DNA from: Rosa chinensis
Taxonomy: Eukaryota; Streptophyta; Magnoliopsida; Rosales; Rosaceae
DNA length: 64,000 nucleotides
Direction of reading: 5' to 3'
NCBI RefSeq assembly: GCF_002994745.2
Contig: NC_037092.1
Span: forward strand, 71,647,823 to 71,711,822
Shown here: positions 1 through 12,292 of the stretch, in pieces
Layout of the letters: each line of letters opens with the position of its first letter
How positions within the stretch are numbered: position 1 is the stretch's first letter
Notes under the pieces: model-generated
Seen by the model: only the letters and a program-made list of their open reading frames with translations
What the model was told of the DNA's origin: nothing
Database searches by the model: none
Translations under genes and position numbers: made by a program

Positions 1-155
1 CGAGAAGTGAATTATATTTTGTGTCCTTGACCTAAAACACCAAAATTAGCCAAAGCTATCTCACTTACCCCAACAACAGATTTTTATTCCCTCTTACTCA
101 ATTTAAATTAAATTGACATTTTTGCCTAATTAAAAAATTACATCGATGCCTCCCC

Positions 156-194
<39 letters not shown>

Positions 195-1265
195 GAAAGA
201 GCTTGTCGAGAAAGATGACGTGTCGAGTACCAAACCACTGAGGCTGCACATCACTGTCGTCGTGCCGGAGGAGTACGCCATCGAGTTTAGAGAGAATTTG
301 TTGCAGTTCGCTCATGAAATCCGGTCACCGCTGTCGAGATCAGATTTGAAATCGAGTTCCATTCCCCGACTCCTCCAATTCCGATCGACAAAGCCCAACC
401 CCGAATCTGAACCCAACGCCTCCAATTCTGGTTAGCTCCACGACGGAGGCTCCGATTGCTAACGTTCCTTGATCTCAGACCAGTTCCCGGAAACCACGTA
501 CCCAGTCCATCACCTTGTTTCGAGTGGACACGAGAAGCTTTATAGACTGATGCCGAGATTGGAGATGATCGGAATTTACAGGTGGTGGTGAGAAGATCAG
601 CGACGTCGTCGTTCATGTCTCACGGTTGAACTCCCAAATCAATTTCTTTTTTTTCTTTTTTTTCTTTTTTTTAAGTAATGGGGCAGAAGGAAAGAAAAAA
701 AAAAACAAGTTTTGAATGTCTATTGGAGGGCAATAGACGTTTTGAATTGATATAATTTCTTCGTTTGTTTTTCTTTAATCAAAATTTTATTTGTCTAATT
801 TTAGGAAATTAGTTCCCATTACGGCGACCGAAAGTTCTATTGGGGGCAATATACTTCTATTAAGGGGCAATAGATGTTTATTGGGGGCAATAAACTTTTC
901 CGGCGACCCATGAAATCTCCAACGACCTCTTTGGGGACCTCCGGCGAGGTTTTCAGAAAAGTCCTGTGGGCGGCGACCGGTGACCGGATTCCCGGGGAAA
1001 TTGGCCTGAATCCGGTTACCGGTGACCGGATTCCGACGAAAGTTGGCCAGATTCCGGCGAAGTCTCCTATGGTTTCTCTCTCTCTTTTTAAGTAACAAAG
1101 AGGTGAGGGTAAAATAGTCTAAAATTTAAAAAAAAAAAAAAAAAAAACTTAATAGAGTATTAGGGAAAACTTCCTTACAGTGTTTTGGGTAAGAAGGAAT
1201 TAAAAAATTTTAATGAGGTAAGTGGGCAAAAAATCCCTAGAAATGGAGTAAATGTACAAAAACCC
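1..1265. mobile_element. Mutator-like (MULE-type) non-autonomous element, left end at or beyond the window edge
   Basis: The first ~110 bases and the reverse complement of ~1140-1260 align as diverged terminal inverted repeats (shared cores around CACTTACC and TCTTACYCAA). The interior has a CT microsatellite (about 160-192), repeated GGGGGCAATA motifs (835-895) and CCGGTGACCGG motifs (970-1035). The same motifs occur in the MULE interrupted at 45-59 kb, so the two are related. An 80-residue open frame at 193-435 (MKELVEKDD...) could be a captured gene piece, but I do not recognise it. The left end and target duplication cannot be seen, so the family call is by similarity only. Confidence 0.5.
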
Positions 1266-1376
1266 TTATATTTTATCCCAAAAATATTGCATGGTAATCA
1301 TCACTTCTCTAATGAGACTAGTGATACAAAACGGTAAATTAGAGTAACATATATGCTTGATTCAATCAGTGATTGG

Positions 1377-1380
<4 letters not shown>

Positions 1381-1417
<37 letters not shown>

Positions 1418-1430
1418 GTGTGTGTGTGTT
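1381..1430. repeat. (TA)n / (TG)n microsatellite
   Basis: An uninterrupted TA run followed by TATGTATATG and a TG run, about 100-150 bp upstream of the DUF247 start codon. It is probably promoter or 5' leader sequence and hypervariable in length. Confidence 0.9.
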
Positions 1431-1528
1431 TGATTCATTCAGTGGTTTGAATCTTGCAACTTGTTTCAGCATATATAATTTCAAGGCAACTAATTAATTA
1501 GATCGATCATACCAGTGGAAACATCGTC

Positions 1529-2938
1529 ATGGCAGATAAAAGTGACATAGAGCATGGTATTATTGAAGATGAATGTATAGAAGATCCGGTTCTTATAGAC
1601 GATGAAGGTACTGTTGGAGAACTGGAAAAACACCTAGCAGCAAAGTTTCGCCACGATTCACCGTTGCCTATCTCGTGTTGTATCTTCAGAGTTCCTGAGG
1701 TGGTCTGGAGACAAAACAAAGAAGCATATGAACCTGATATTGTCTCAATCGGACCCTTTCACCGAGGAGGCAAAAGTGCGGGATTCCAATTCATGGAAAA
1801 TATGAAACAATGGTACTTGCAAGGCCTTTTGTTGCGAACGAATACAAGTTTGGGAAGCTTGATCAAAAGCATTATGAAGTTCGATAAACAAGCTCGTGAT
1901 TGCTATGCAGAACAATTCCATCATCTTAACCAAATCGACTTCGTTGAAATGCTGATAGTTGATGGTTGCTTCCTAGTAGAACTTTTTCGAAAGGTATATT
2001 CCATCGATCTTCAAGATAAGAACGATCCCATTTTCAATGTGGACAGCATGCTTGAATGCCTATACCATGATCTTATGCTTCTAGAAAATCAGCTACCTTG
2101 GTTTGTGCTAGAGTGTTTGTATAACCTAACTCGCAGTAGTACTCAAAGGAAGCCTAACCTCTCCCTAACCGACCTACTGTGCAACTTCTTCAGACAGTCG
2201 ATGCTTAATGACAACATTTTCAACCATAACCGCAATTTCTCCCGTCAAATTTTGCACATAATTGATATGCTAAGAATGTTCATGGTTGTCCCATTTAAAG
2301 ACTCTTTAGACAAATATGAGTACCAGGATGAACAGGATGAAGATTACTATGAGTCCAAGGACAATATAGAGTTGCTGCAAGGGATTCCTAGTGCAACTGA
2401 TCTTTCAAAGGCAGGTATCAAATTCACATGCAAGTGGGATTCCATAATGAACATACAATTCAAAAATAGCGTGTTTAATATCCCGCCATTGGTGATTGAG
2501 GAGAGGATGAGACCTTTATTCAGGAATGTGATTGCCTTTGAGCAGTGCTACTATAATTGTCAGCACAAGATAACGTCATATGCGGTTTTAATGGACAACC
2601 TTATTGAAACCAGTGAGAATGTCGAATTCCTTTGCAAAGAAGGAATACTAGCAACCAGTTTGAGTCATGAAGATGCATCCCAATTCTTTAAACAGCTTCA
2701 CACAGACACCACCATCATTGAGTTCTACTACAAGGGATTCTGCAACGATGTCAATGAGTATCACGATGCTGAACTGAAGAAGTTTATTCCAAAAGCGAAA
2801 TGGAAGAAGTGGATTGAAGCATTCATGAGTGACTATTGTGATACACCATGGACAGTAATGTCATTGGTTGCAGCCTTCATCCTCCTGGTTCTCACCTTTT
2901 TACAGACCGTTTATACAATTCAACAATACTATCATTAA
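1529..2938 (+). CDS. DUF247 family protein (UPF0481 type)
   Basis: Intact single-exon frame of 469 residues, the usual size for this plant family. Family landmarks in order: PEVVWRQNKEAYEPDIVSIG at 56-75 followed by PFHRG, VDGCFLVELF at 144-153, the NDPIF block at 165-169, and DLMLLENQLPWFVLE at 181-195. An acidic, tyrosine-rich loop lies at 262-277. Residues 442-462 form one hydrophobic segment next to a short C-terminal tail (TIQQYYH), which fits the C-terminal membrane anchor typical of DUF247 proteins. The ATG at 1529 is the first one after the microsatellite leader. The molecular function of DUF247 is mostly unknown; some grass members act at self-incompatibility loci, which does not establish a role here. 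No second DUF247 copy is seen in the window. Expression is not shown by the sequence. Confidence 0.93.
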   Translation: MADKSDIEHGIIEDECIEDPVLIDDEGTVGELEKHLAAKFRHDSPLPISCCIFRVPEVVWRQNKEAYEPDIVSIGPFHRGGKSAGFQFMENMKQWYLQGLLLRTNTSLGSLIKSIMKFDKQARDCYAEQFHHLNQIDFVEMLIVDGCFLVELFRKVYSIDLQDKNDPIFNVDSMLECLYHDLMLLENQLPWFVLECLYNLTRSSTQRKPNLSLTDLLCNFFRQSMLNDNIFNHNRNFSRQILHIIDMLRMFMVVPFKDSLDKYEYQDEQDEDYYESKDNIELLQGIPSATDLSKAGIKFTCKWDSIMNIQFKNSVFNIPPLVIEERMRPLFRNVIAFEQCYYNCQHKITSYAVLMDNLIETSENVEFLCKEGILATSLSHEDASQFFKQLHTDTTIIEFYYKGFCNDVNEYHDAELKKFIPKAKWKKWIEAFMSDYCDTPWTVMSLVAAFILLVLTFLQTVYTIQQYYH

Positions 2939-2994
2939 TAGTGTTTTATGTGAAAATAAAAATAAAAATAAAGGCCTGGAGGCTAAGCCATAAG

Positions 2995-3469
2995 CAGGGC
3001 CGGTCCTGAGATTCTAACGGCCTGAGGCGAAGAATTAAAATGTGGCCTACCAGATTTATATATACGTGTGTGTATTTTTTAATTTTTTTTTGCACCAAAT
3101 AATAGTACAAAATCATGTATTATATGTATATTTAATCCTACATAAATTTCTGAAATACGTAAAAAAAAAAAACCAAAAAAAAAATACTTGAAAGGGAGAT
3201 GCAAGGTACGAACTGGGCCCAAGGAATGACTTAACTAATTGAAAAATTAAACAAAAAGAAGTGAAAGAGAAGCAACATTCGAACCTTGGTTGGTGGGAAT
3301 AAGAAATAATGTCAATTCCGCTAGCGCAAAGCATCAACATGTGCTTGAGAAGGCACAAAATATATATATACTAAAATATAACATATATGTAGAATTAAAT
3401 TACCCGAGGCTCCCAGGAACCGGTGGCCTGAGACGGCTGCCTCAGGTGGCAGCCCTCAGGGATGGCCCT
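2995..3469. mobile_element. Non-autonomous hAT element, 475 bp
   Basis: It starts CAGGGCCGGTCCTGAG and ends in the imperfect complement (CTCAGGGATGGCCCT). An exact 8-bp direct repeat, GCCATAAG, flanks it at 2987-2994 and 3470-3477. CAGGG termini plus an 8-bp duplication are hAT hallmarks. No transposase frame is present. It lies just downstream of the DUF247 stop codon and may supply its 3' end. Confidence 0.85.
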
Positions 3470-3574
3470 GCCATAAGTTAGGTAGCTTAATTTGTAATAC
3501 GGTTTCTTCACTTCTCGTTTTTTTTCGGAAGGGCTTCTTCACTACCTGTTATGCATATAAATCCTTGTACTAAA

Positions 3575-3773
3575 GAGAAATTCTTAGGTAGGGGCTTCCC
3601 CACCACATGGATATAGGGCACGCCAATCAGATAGCAGAATTTTTTTTCTTTGTTCCGAAACTGCTCCTGTTTTTAAAAATGCAATACCCAAAAGACCCCT
3701 CTGCTGGGGGTTGATTGGTCAGGCCTATATCCACGTGGTGTGGGTGTCCCACGCAAATCTCTCTCTCTCTCTC
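3575..3773. mobile_element. MULE-type MITE, 199 bp
   Basis: Inverted arms (GATATAGGGCACGCCAATCA against the complement of TGATTGGTCAGGCCTATATC, with a CCACCAC/GTGGTG block outside) are flanked by an exact 9-bp direct repeat, TGTACTAAA, at 3566-3574 and 3774-3782. A 9-bp duplication points to Mutator-type transposition. The right end carries a CT microsatellite. Confidence 0.8.
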
Positions 3774-3859
3774 TGTACTAAAATAAGGCTTACATAAATA
3801 TCTCCAAAGTCCAAACCATTTTGGACAAAAATATTTTCTTATTTATAATAATATATAAA

Positions 3860-4122
3860 TGGCTAGAGCCGTTTTGGTTTTTTGGGCCTTTTTTGAGGGG
3901 TAAGTTGGGGCCTAAGGCCCAAAGTAAAACATCAAAATAGAACGGACGCATCAAGTAGAAGTTGCTTACAATGAAGGGCATATAAAACCAACCCTAGCTT
4001 TAGGAAAAGAGCACAGCAGCAACAAAACGACAGAGGTGGTTAATCTCATAACTCTTTCTTTTTTGTAAAAGTTTGAGACACATGAGCTTTAGTTTTTTGA
4101 CCTTTTAGAAAGAGCATTAAAC
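3860..4122 (+). promoter_or_regulatory. Orphan housekeeping-type promoter and leader without a coding region
   Basis: GGCCTAAGGCCCAAAG (3909-3924; GGCCCAA is a site II-like element), a TATA-like ATATAAAACC (about 3980-3990) and a telo-box-like AACCCTAGC just after it are arranged as in plant ribosomal-protein and translation gene promoters. A purine-rich leader with AACAAAACGACAGAG follows. No frame begins before the hAT element inserted at 4131, and none resumes after it. It may be a promoter left behind by gene loss or a captured fragment. The assignment rests on motifs only. Confidence 0.35.
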
Positions 4123-4130
4123 ATGACGCA

Positions 4131-4923
4131 CAGGGCCGGCCTTGACGCTGGGCAGCCTTGGCGATCGCCCAGGGCTGCAATATCAAGGGGGCACAAAGTT
4201 TTGATCAACTCGTACATGTTTTATATATTGGAGGCACATTTATATATGTTGTGTTTGGGTTCAACAGCTGAAACAAATCAAAGACGATGAATAAAATAGT
4301 AAACCAACTAACCAAAAGAAAAATTTCTTGAAACAAATATTTTTCATTCTAGTCTCTCAACTCCCAAGGCAGACCCAACTTCCTCTCTCTCTCTCTCTCT
4401 CTCTCTTACCAAAAGACAAAGAAAACGTCTCTTCATATTCTCCCCTCCTCCACTATGGGATCTAATCTCTCATCTTTTTCTTATTTTTTTTCTTTTCCTG
4501 CACAAGCCGTCAAATGTCAAACTTTAGAAGGATAGTTTGAAGTAAAGAGTGGTACGTATTCTCATCTAATTTTAATTAAGAAATCTTTTAAATGTATAAA
4601 CCCTCAACTAATTTGTGTTATGTTTCCAATTTTAGAGGAATTTTTGCTATTGGCAAAATTAGCACTTGAGACTGCAGATTTGTATGGAAGGCATTATTTT
4701 GATTCTATTTTGGTTAGGAAGGAATTACGGCTTTTTTTCCCTTTATGTGGATTAATGAGCTACTCCCTACTAGACTTAAGTTTGATTTCTTTTTGGAGAA
4801 CTCAATTCTTGAAGACTCATTTTTTTTTTCTTTCTCTTTTTCATTTCTTTGTGTTGATGAATATGTAAGAGGGACTTCTGTTACTTTTCGCCCATGGCCT
4901 TGAAAAACTCAGGACGGGCCCTG
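4131..4923. mobile_element. Non-autonomous hAT element, 793 bp
   Basis: Termini CAGGGCCGGCCTTGA and (complement) CAGGGCCCGTCCTGAG are flanked by an exact 8-bp repeat, ATGACGCA, at 4123-4130 and 4924-4931. It shares its terminal sequence with the hAT element at 2995. The interior holds a CT run (4385-4406) and a short frame at 4620-4868 that could be a remnant of transposase sequence; I cannot assign it. Confidence 0.87.
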
Positions 4924-5006
4924 ATGACGCAGTCGGAGTAATCTGAGTTTACAAACTATAAATTATCTTTCTTATAAATCTGGAGTTGACCAAAGAATTA
5001 GAGAAA

Positions 5007-5828
5007 GAGAGTTTCTATTGGGACCTCCAAATCTGCTCACTTGACCTCACTCTATTATGAATTATTAAATGACATATATAACCTATTATAAAATGACTTT
5101 TAAGGACAATAATTATACCAAAAAAAATATTATATTTATTTTATGTAGACTTTCCAATTCAATAATAATAGATTGTATTCCTTATTATTTTCCTTATCTA
5201 TTTTCATTTTCCAATTTCACTACATACTCATTACAGTATTTATATATATTTAATAAGAATTAAAAATATGATTAAGATCTTGTGACATAAAAATATATGA
5301 TATATATGTTGAACACATATTGGTGAGGGAAAACAAAATAAATCATTTTATGATTTATGACCTAAATCTAAAACAATCCATTATATTTGCAAAAAAAAAA
5401 AAAAACAAAGTATTTAAATAATTAATCATGTGGTACAAAAAATACAGAAAAAAATAAATAAACATTAAAAAACGAATGATTTTTTTTGTTTGAGAATAAA
5501 AACAAATAATTTTTTTTTTGCACAACTAAAATAGAAAAAAAAAACTAATAGTTCATGGCATTTTCTTATTGATTAGACATTAATTTTTGAAACTCAAGTT
5601 TGATTAAGAAATGTATATTTAGTTAAGATTTATAGAATGATTAAATCATTGAAATGACTAAATTTTTTATTTTAAAGATAATAATTTATTTGCAAATTAT
5701 ATGAGCAAGGTTATTTGAGGAAGTTTAGTGAGGTTTAATGAGTAAATTTAGTATTTGAAAATTTGATGAGAGGTGTAAAAAGCATAGAGGTCAAGTGAGT
5801 AAATTTAGAGGTTCCAATAGAAAAACTC
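5007..5828. mobile_element. MULE-type element, 822 bp (left arm of a large inverted repeat)
   Basis: Termini GAGAGTTTCTATTGGGACC and (complement) GAGTTTTTCTATTGGAACC extend as inverted repeats for about 40 bp. An exact 9-bp repeat, TTAGAGAAA, flanks it at 4998-5006 and 5829-5837. The interior is very AT-rich and has no recognisable frame. A second copy lies 70 bp away in the opposite orientation. Confidence 0.82.
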
Positions 5829-5898
5829 TTAGAGAAAACTCTAAATTTGATTGAAAATAATATGATAGATAGATGTCTGTAGCTGTAATATGAAAATA

Positions 5899-6676
5899 GA
5901 GTTTTTCTATTGGAACCTCCAAATTTACTCACTTGACCTTCTTGCTTTTTACACCTCTTATCAAATTTTCAAATACTAAATTTACTCACTAAACCTCACT
6001 CAAGTTCCTGAAATAACCTCACTCATATAATTTGCAAACAAACTATTAATTACATATTCATTCCTTAACCAGATTACATAAATCTCTTATCTAATAAAAA
6101 AGAAACTCAAACACAAGGTATTGGGCTTTAAAAATTAATTTCTAATAAAAAAGAATTGTTTTTTTTTCTTGTAGATGTGCAAAAAAAAATGAAGAGTAAT
6201 TTTTCTTAATGTTTAATTATTTTCTCTATTTTCTGTACCTCATGATTAATTATTTAATAGTTTTTTTTTTACTGCTAGCTCCTTTTTTTTTTTTTTTTTA
6301 TAAATATAATGAATAGACTGGGATTTAGGTCATAAAATGATTTCTTTTGTTATCCTTCACCAATATGTGTTCAACATATATGATGATAGGAATTTTTATG
6401 TCACATGATCTTGATTATAGTTTTAATTCTTATTAAATATATATAAATGCTTTACTGAGTATGTAGTGAAATTGAAAAATGAAAATAGATAAGGAAAATA
6501 ATAAAGAATGCAATATAATATTATTGAATTGGAAAGTCTAGAGAAATTAAATATAATATTTTTTTGTGTATAATTATTGTCCTTAATAGTCATTTTATAA
6601 GAGGTTATATATGTCATTTAATAATTCATAATAGAGTGAGGTTAACTGAGCAGATTTGGAGGTCCCAATAGAAACT
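5899..6676. mobile_element. Second, inverted copy of the same MULE-type element
   Basis: It begins GAGTTTTTCTATTGGAACCT and ends GGTCCCAATAGAAACT, so its right end matches the left end of the 5007-5828 copy over a long stretch (for example the block with ACTCTATTATGAATTATTAA). Its own 9-bp duplication is not clear; ATGAAAATA and ATAAAAAAG match poorly. The two copies face each other across about 70 bp. Confidence 0.72.
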
Positions 6677-6735
6677 ATAAAAAAGCCCACGGATTAAATT
6701 AAAATAAATCCAAAACTAACTAGAGAACTTAAAAG

Positions 6736-7494
6736 AGTAGTGCTACATATCACAATTTTTTTTACCAAATATGAATACAAAATGATGTGGCCACATCAAC
6801 ACTCTTTTTTACAAATCTTAATGACATGGATTCTTAAAAATAATTACAAAATACAATTATTTTCTTATAAATATTTTAAAAAACAAAAACCCTAATTCAC
6901 CGGCCTCTATGAGTTTCTTCTAAACCTTTATTTGTAAGTTCTTTAATTATTGCTTGAAACATAGGTATCTGACAAGATTAAAATCTCAAAATCCTTCCAG
7001 TATCAAATTCGGAAACAATGTTCCTCCAATTTGGTTGCGAGAAAGTAATCTAAATCAAGAGGAATTTGACCCCAAAATCACCTTGGAACTCAGAAGAATA
7101 CCAGAAATTCCAGCATCATAGATATAATTCTTTGAAGCCATGCAGCCCCATCTTGCAAGATTCTAAACTTATCTTACGGAATTGAAAAGGTGGAACCCAT
7201 CTAGGATCAAAGTTCAAAATAAATGAGTCGTAGTAGCAAATGAATTATTGATGTATGGAATTAATAAGGATACATATCACAGCAGCAATTGATTGGAGTA
7301 GCAATGGAATGCTTCTTTCTGGGAAAGTTCATTCATTTATCTTGAATTTATTTTCTATTTATCACTTTAGTTTTATTTTATTAGAAAAGATAAACAAATA
7401 ATAAATCCACTAAGGCAAAAACTCCATGTAATCAATGATGTGGCACATGCCACATCATTTGGTAATTAGTCTTGGTATAATTTTTTGGGATCTC
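6736..7494. repeat. Possible MITE with weak inverted ends; no gene
   Basis: Sequence around ACCAAATATGAATACAAAATGATGTGGC near the left end resembles the complement of the right end (GCCACATCATTTGGTAATTA). I found no convincing target duplication. The interior is AT-rich with stops in every frame. Confidence 0.3.
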
Positions 7495-8017
7495 AAGCAT
7501 TTTCCAACTTAAAATTCGGCAGAAATAATAAAATGCAGTTTTGAGCTCTGAAACAATTTTAGAAGTCCGAAAAAGCCCATAGATTATGGCAAAGCAACAA
7601 CTTTGACTCCTTGCGATGTTCCCTTCTCAAAAATGTATAATAATTAGCATTCTGACATCGAACGCCAAATCTGCGATGTTCCTTTTTTACTCTTTGCATA
7701 ATCAATCTGCTCTTCAATCATTTCAGCCATATGTTCTACATCAACACATCAACACATTAGTTTAATAAGCAAAATGACATTACATAACTACTCGCTATTA
7801 ATCAGGTGATGCATAAGGGAAAGCAAAGTAATTAAAGACAGAGAGTAATTTTTCACATAAACCAATAGTAGACTCATTGGACTCTTCACACTTATGGACT
7901 TTGAGAATAGCTTAAGGGTATCACCTTATCAGAATGCGAATTATGACTTCATAGTCCATCCTAGGTCCTAATCCCATAGGCAAAATAATGAATAACCAGA
8001 CTCGACAAAAAAGAAGT
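7495..8017. other. Non-coding spacer
   Basis: AT-rich sequence with no coding frame, RNA gene or clear repeat ends visible to me. It contains two nearby copies of a CTGCGATGTTCC/TTGCGATGTTCC phrase (7611-7622, 7671-7682), probably a small local duplication. Confidence 0.5.
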
Positions 8018-8025
8018 GTAAGGCA

Positions 8026-9377
<1,352 letters not shown>

Positions 9378-9646
9378 CTAAGGCATAATGACATCCATTA
9401 CAACCAAAGAAGATGACAAACTACCCAATAAAACAGAAATTTGAATGAGAACTTTCTTTCACCGTTGTTTTTTCAAAGTTATTTTCTTGTTTCTCAATTT
9501 TAGATTGATAAAATTATGTTATATAATATGAAAATATTTTCTTTATTTTTAGTATTAAGGAGAGGAGATTTGACATTAAAATTCATTTACATATGTGAAG
9601 AAAAATATTATTAAATGAATTAGGTCTTGTCAAATAATGCTTTAAC

Positions 9647-10745
9647 TTGTTCAAGGCTTATCGCATAATAGGGTTATGTTTTTCTCTCTATTCTTCACAT
9701 AAGAGAGTTCTCTCGATGGCTACTAGCTCTGGCTGGTGGCGATCTTGCACCTGTGATCGAGAAGGATGGTCTCTTATCTCTCTTTCGTCTTTTCCTCGAG
9801 GGTAATAGCGAGCACGCTCGCCGCCTCTCCGTGTTCATTGGTTGCGGCCTCTTTGCTCTGACTATTTTTGCGGTTGGTGATGGGAGGGTCTTCTATCCAT
9901 GTCAGATTGTTGGTCCTCAGGTTGGGATGACCGGAGGAAGTTTGATTTTTGGGACGGCATGGTCAGCAATGCCCATATATTTATGGAAGCCAGATGATGA
10001 TGGCGGTGGCTGGTCGGATCCGGGTAGACTGGGTCAAGTGCTTTGGTCCTCTACTTGTGACGGCGGCATTGATGCTGACGGCTGGGATACATTTTGTTTT
10101 GCGACTAAGCCTGGCGATATGTACGGCGATGGATGCGGTGGTGACCAAGTTGGCCGAGATGACGACCGGGAGAAGGTTGGCCGAGATATGGCGCCGGGTT
10201 TGGTCCTCAACGGCGGCAACTGTGTTTAGCTCGAGGTGGAGGATGTCCAAGCTTAGGCTTGTCCTAATTGGGCTGTGTGGGTTGTTACCAAGAAGATGGC
10301 TACTAGGGTTGCTCAGAGCTGGCATTTTTGGGCTCCTGTGTGGGCATCCTTGGTCTTAGTGTCGGCCTGGTTAGAATGGGCTCATATATTTTTTAAGTGT
10401 GTATTTTTTATTTTAGGTTTGGGCACTCATCCTTTTTTACGAAATGATGATGGGCTTTTTGTGTTCTTTTTTTTAGTGGGGAAGATTGACAAGAAACAAG
10501 TAGCCTCGTAGGTAGTTTATTGATTTTGAGGTTACTTAGTTTCTTAGTTTTGTGCTTAATCAAAAAAGGTGAGTGTACTAGGGATATGCTAAGTAGTATG
10601 CTAGTGTGAGGGGTGTGCTAGAGCTGTGTGCTCTATGTAATGGCTTCTACAGACGGCCCTCTGAACAAGTCATTATTGTACTGCTTACTGGAATGCGTAA
10701 TGAGATTGACCTTTTCACCTTAAAAACAAAAATAATAATAATAAT
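9647..10745 (+). mobile_element. LINE-like retroposon, probably internally deleted
   Basis: The upstream repeat AATAATGCTTTAAC (9633-9646) is matched downstream by AATAATGCTTT (10746-10756), interrupted by the copia element and continued as GCTTTAAC at 19082. Removing the copia element restores the 14-bp repeat. The 3' end is A-rich with an (AAT)n tail after AATGAGATTGACCTTTTCACC, similar in style to plant L1 3' ends. The 5' part has a leader and ATG (9716) opening a short, quickly stopped frame. No reverse transcriptase is present. It could instead be a processed copy of an unknown mRNA. Confidence 0.5.
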
Positions 10746-10756
10746 AATAATGCTTT

Positions 10757-10991
10757 TGTTTTATGGAATCGATATTTGGGAGAGAAATTGTTGTGTTTTC
10801 ATTGATAATATGGGTCTTTTTATATAGAGGATTACAAGGCATAGTATCAGAGTTGTATACGGAAACATAATCGTACATTGATTGGATATCTACTAAGATT
10901 CTCTGAGATTATCTCTAATGTAAATTCTATTACAACTAAAGCAAGTAACCTAGAGTTTGGGCCAGACACATATTCTGAATTTACTTGAACA
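10757..10991 (-). repeat. 3' LTR of the copia element
   Basis: 235 bp, matching 18848-19081 with many substitutions. On the minus strand it is preceded by the purine tract CACAAGGGGGAG (10992-11003), which serves as the polypurine tract. Confidence 0.9.
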
Positions 10992-11159
10992 CTCCCCCTT
11001 GTGTCGCCCAAACATGCTGCTCCTCTATTTGCCTCATTAAAAACCTTGCCGAGTAACAAAAATCTTGTGGGACAAAAATAACCTCGGTCGAAGGGGAAAA
11101 AAAAGCAAAACACACATTTCACGTTTCGAGACCAACATGTAGACATCTCCCCTTGATGT

Positions 11160-11840
11160 CTACGTCTCCCCCTGATGACTACGATCATGGGAGTTCGGAT
11201 AACTTTCACAAACCAATGCTTGCAACATGTTTCTCAAACGTGGATTTAGGCAGTGACTTAGTAAACAAGTCTGCCACGTTGTCCTCAGATCGAATCTGGT
11301 TCACTCTGATCTTGAGAAGCTTTTGTTGTTGCTGATTATAGAAGAACTTAGGCAATATGTGTTTGGTATTGTCGCCCTTGATGTAGCCTTACTTCAATGA
11401 AAGCAGCATTATCCTTATAAATGCTAGTAGGCTTATCTGTGGTAGACTTCAGACCACAATTGCTTCAAACATGCATAACTATGGATCTAAGCCATATACA
11501 TTCACGAACTGCTTCTTGAAGAGCAATAATCTCTTCATGATTCAAAGAAGTAGCGACTAGAGTCTATTTAGTATACCTCTAAGATATCACGGTCTTACCC
11601 ATGGTGAATACATAACCAGTTTGGGAACGACCTTTGTGTAGGTCAGAGAGGTATCTAGCATTAGCAAAACCTTCCAAAATAATTATGTCGTTTTGAGATG
11701 GGGAGAGAGAATGCAGACCACTATTGGTGGCGTTCTTGACATATGATGGGTCCGAATCCATATCTCTTGGGATAGAACAAGCTCATATCAATCGTACCAC
11801 TTAGGTATCGAAAGATATCTTTAACACTAGTTTAATGGCA
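11160..11840 (-). pseudogene. Copia RNase H remnant
   Basis: Minus-strand reading in shifting frames gives recognisable copia RNase H phrases: a segment ending GRSQTGYVFTMGKTVIS (11579-11761), then downstream stretches resembling the ADLFTKSLP tail near 11250. Stops and frameshifts interrupt it throughout. It lies directly 3' of the reverse transcriptase fragment, as expected in copia elements. Confidence 0.75.
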
Positions 11841-12292
11841 TCATGTTGGCACTGAGCTATATCTAGCTAGCAAGTTCCCAGCGAAAGAGATGTTCGGTCT
11901 CGTGCATCGAGCTAAGTACAATAATGTGCTTATTGCACTTAGGTAGGGCACTTCTGCCTCTAGCATGTCTTCATTATCATCTTTTGGATGGAATGGATCC
12001 TTCTTTGGATCAAGACTACGGAAGACCATTGGGGTGCTTGAAGGCTTAACTTTATTAGTATTGAAACGCTTAAACATCTTTTGGGTATAAGCTGATTGAT
12101 GAATCAGGATACCATCTTCACGGTGCTCAAGTTCCAAACTGAGCCAAAACCGTGTTTTTCCAAGATCTTTCATCTCAAACTCGGATTTCAAGTATTCAGC
12201 GGTTTCTCTTATCTCTTTAAGGGTGCCAATTATGTTCATGTCATCAACATAAACAGCTAATAATGCAAATCCGGAACTTGTTCTTTTTATGA
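11841..12292 (-). pseudogene. Copia reverse transcriptase, 3' half
   Basis: The minus-strand frame carries LLAVYVDDMNIIG, with the YVDD catalytic box, then FEMKDLGKTRFWLSLELE and YLARCTRPNISFAGNLLARY, all standard copia RT landmarks. Its 5' half lies beyond the inserted PIF-type element (from 13434). The catalytic box is kept, but the gene is split by the 1.1 kb insertion and broken upstream. Confidence 0.88.

Noticed and set aside
2995..4931. One composite hAT element spanning 2995-4923
   Set aside because: Each end pair has its own exact 8-bp duplication (GCCATAAG and ATGACGCA), so these are two independent insertions.
9753..10229. 158-residue Gly/Asp-rich protein gene
   Set aside because: It sits within a LINE-like retroposon, has no partner signals and overlaps other frames of similar length; treated as chance.
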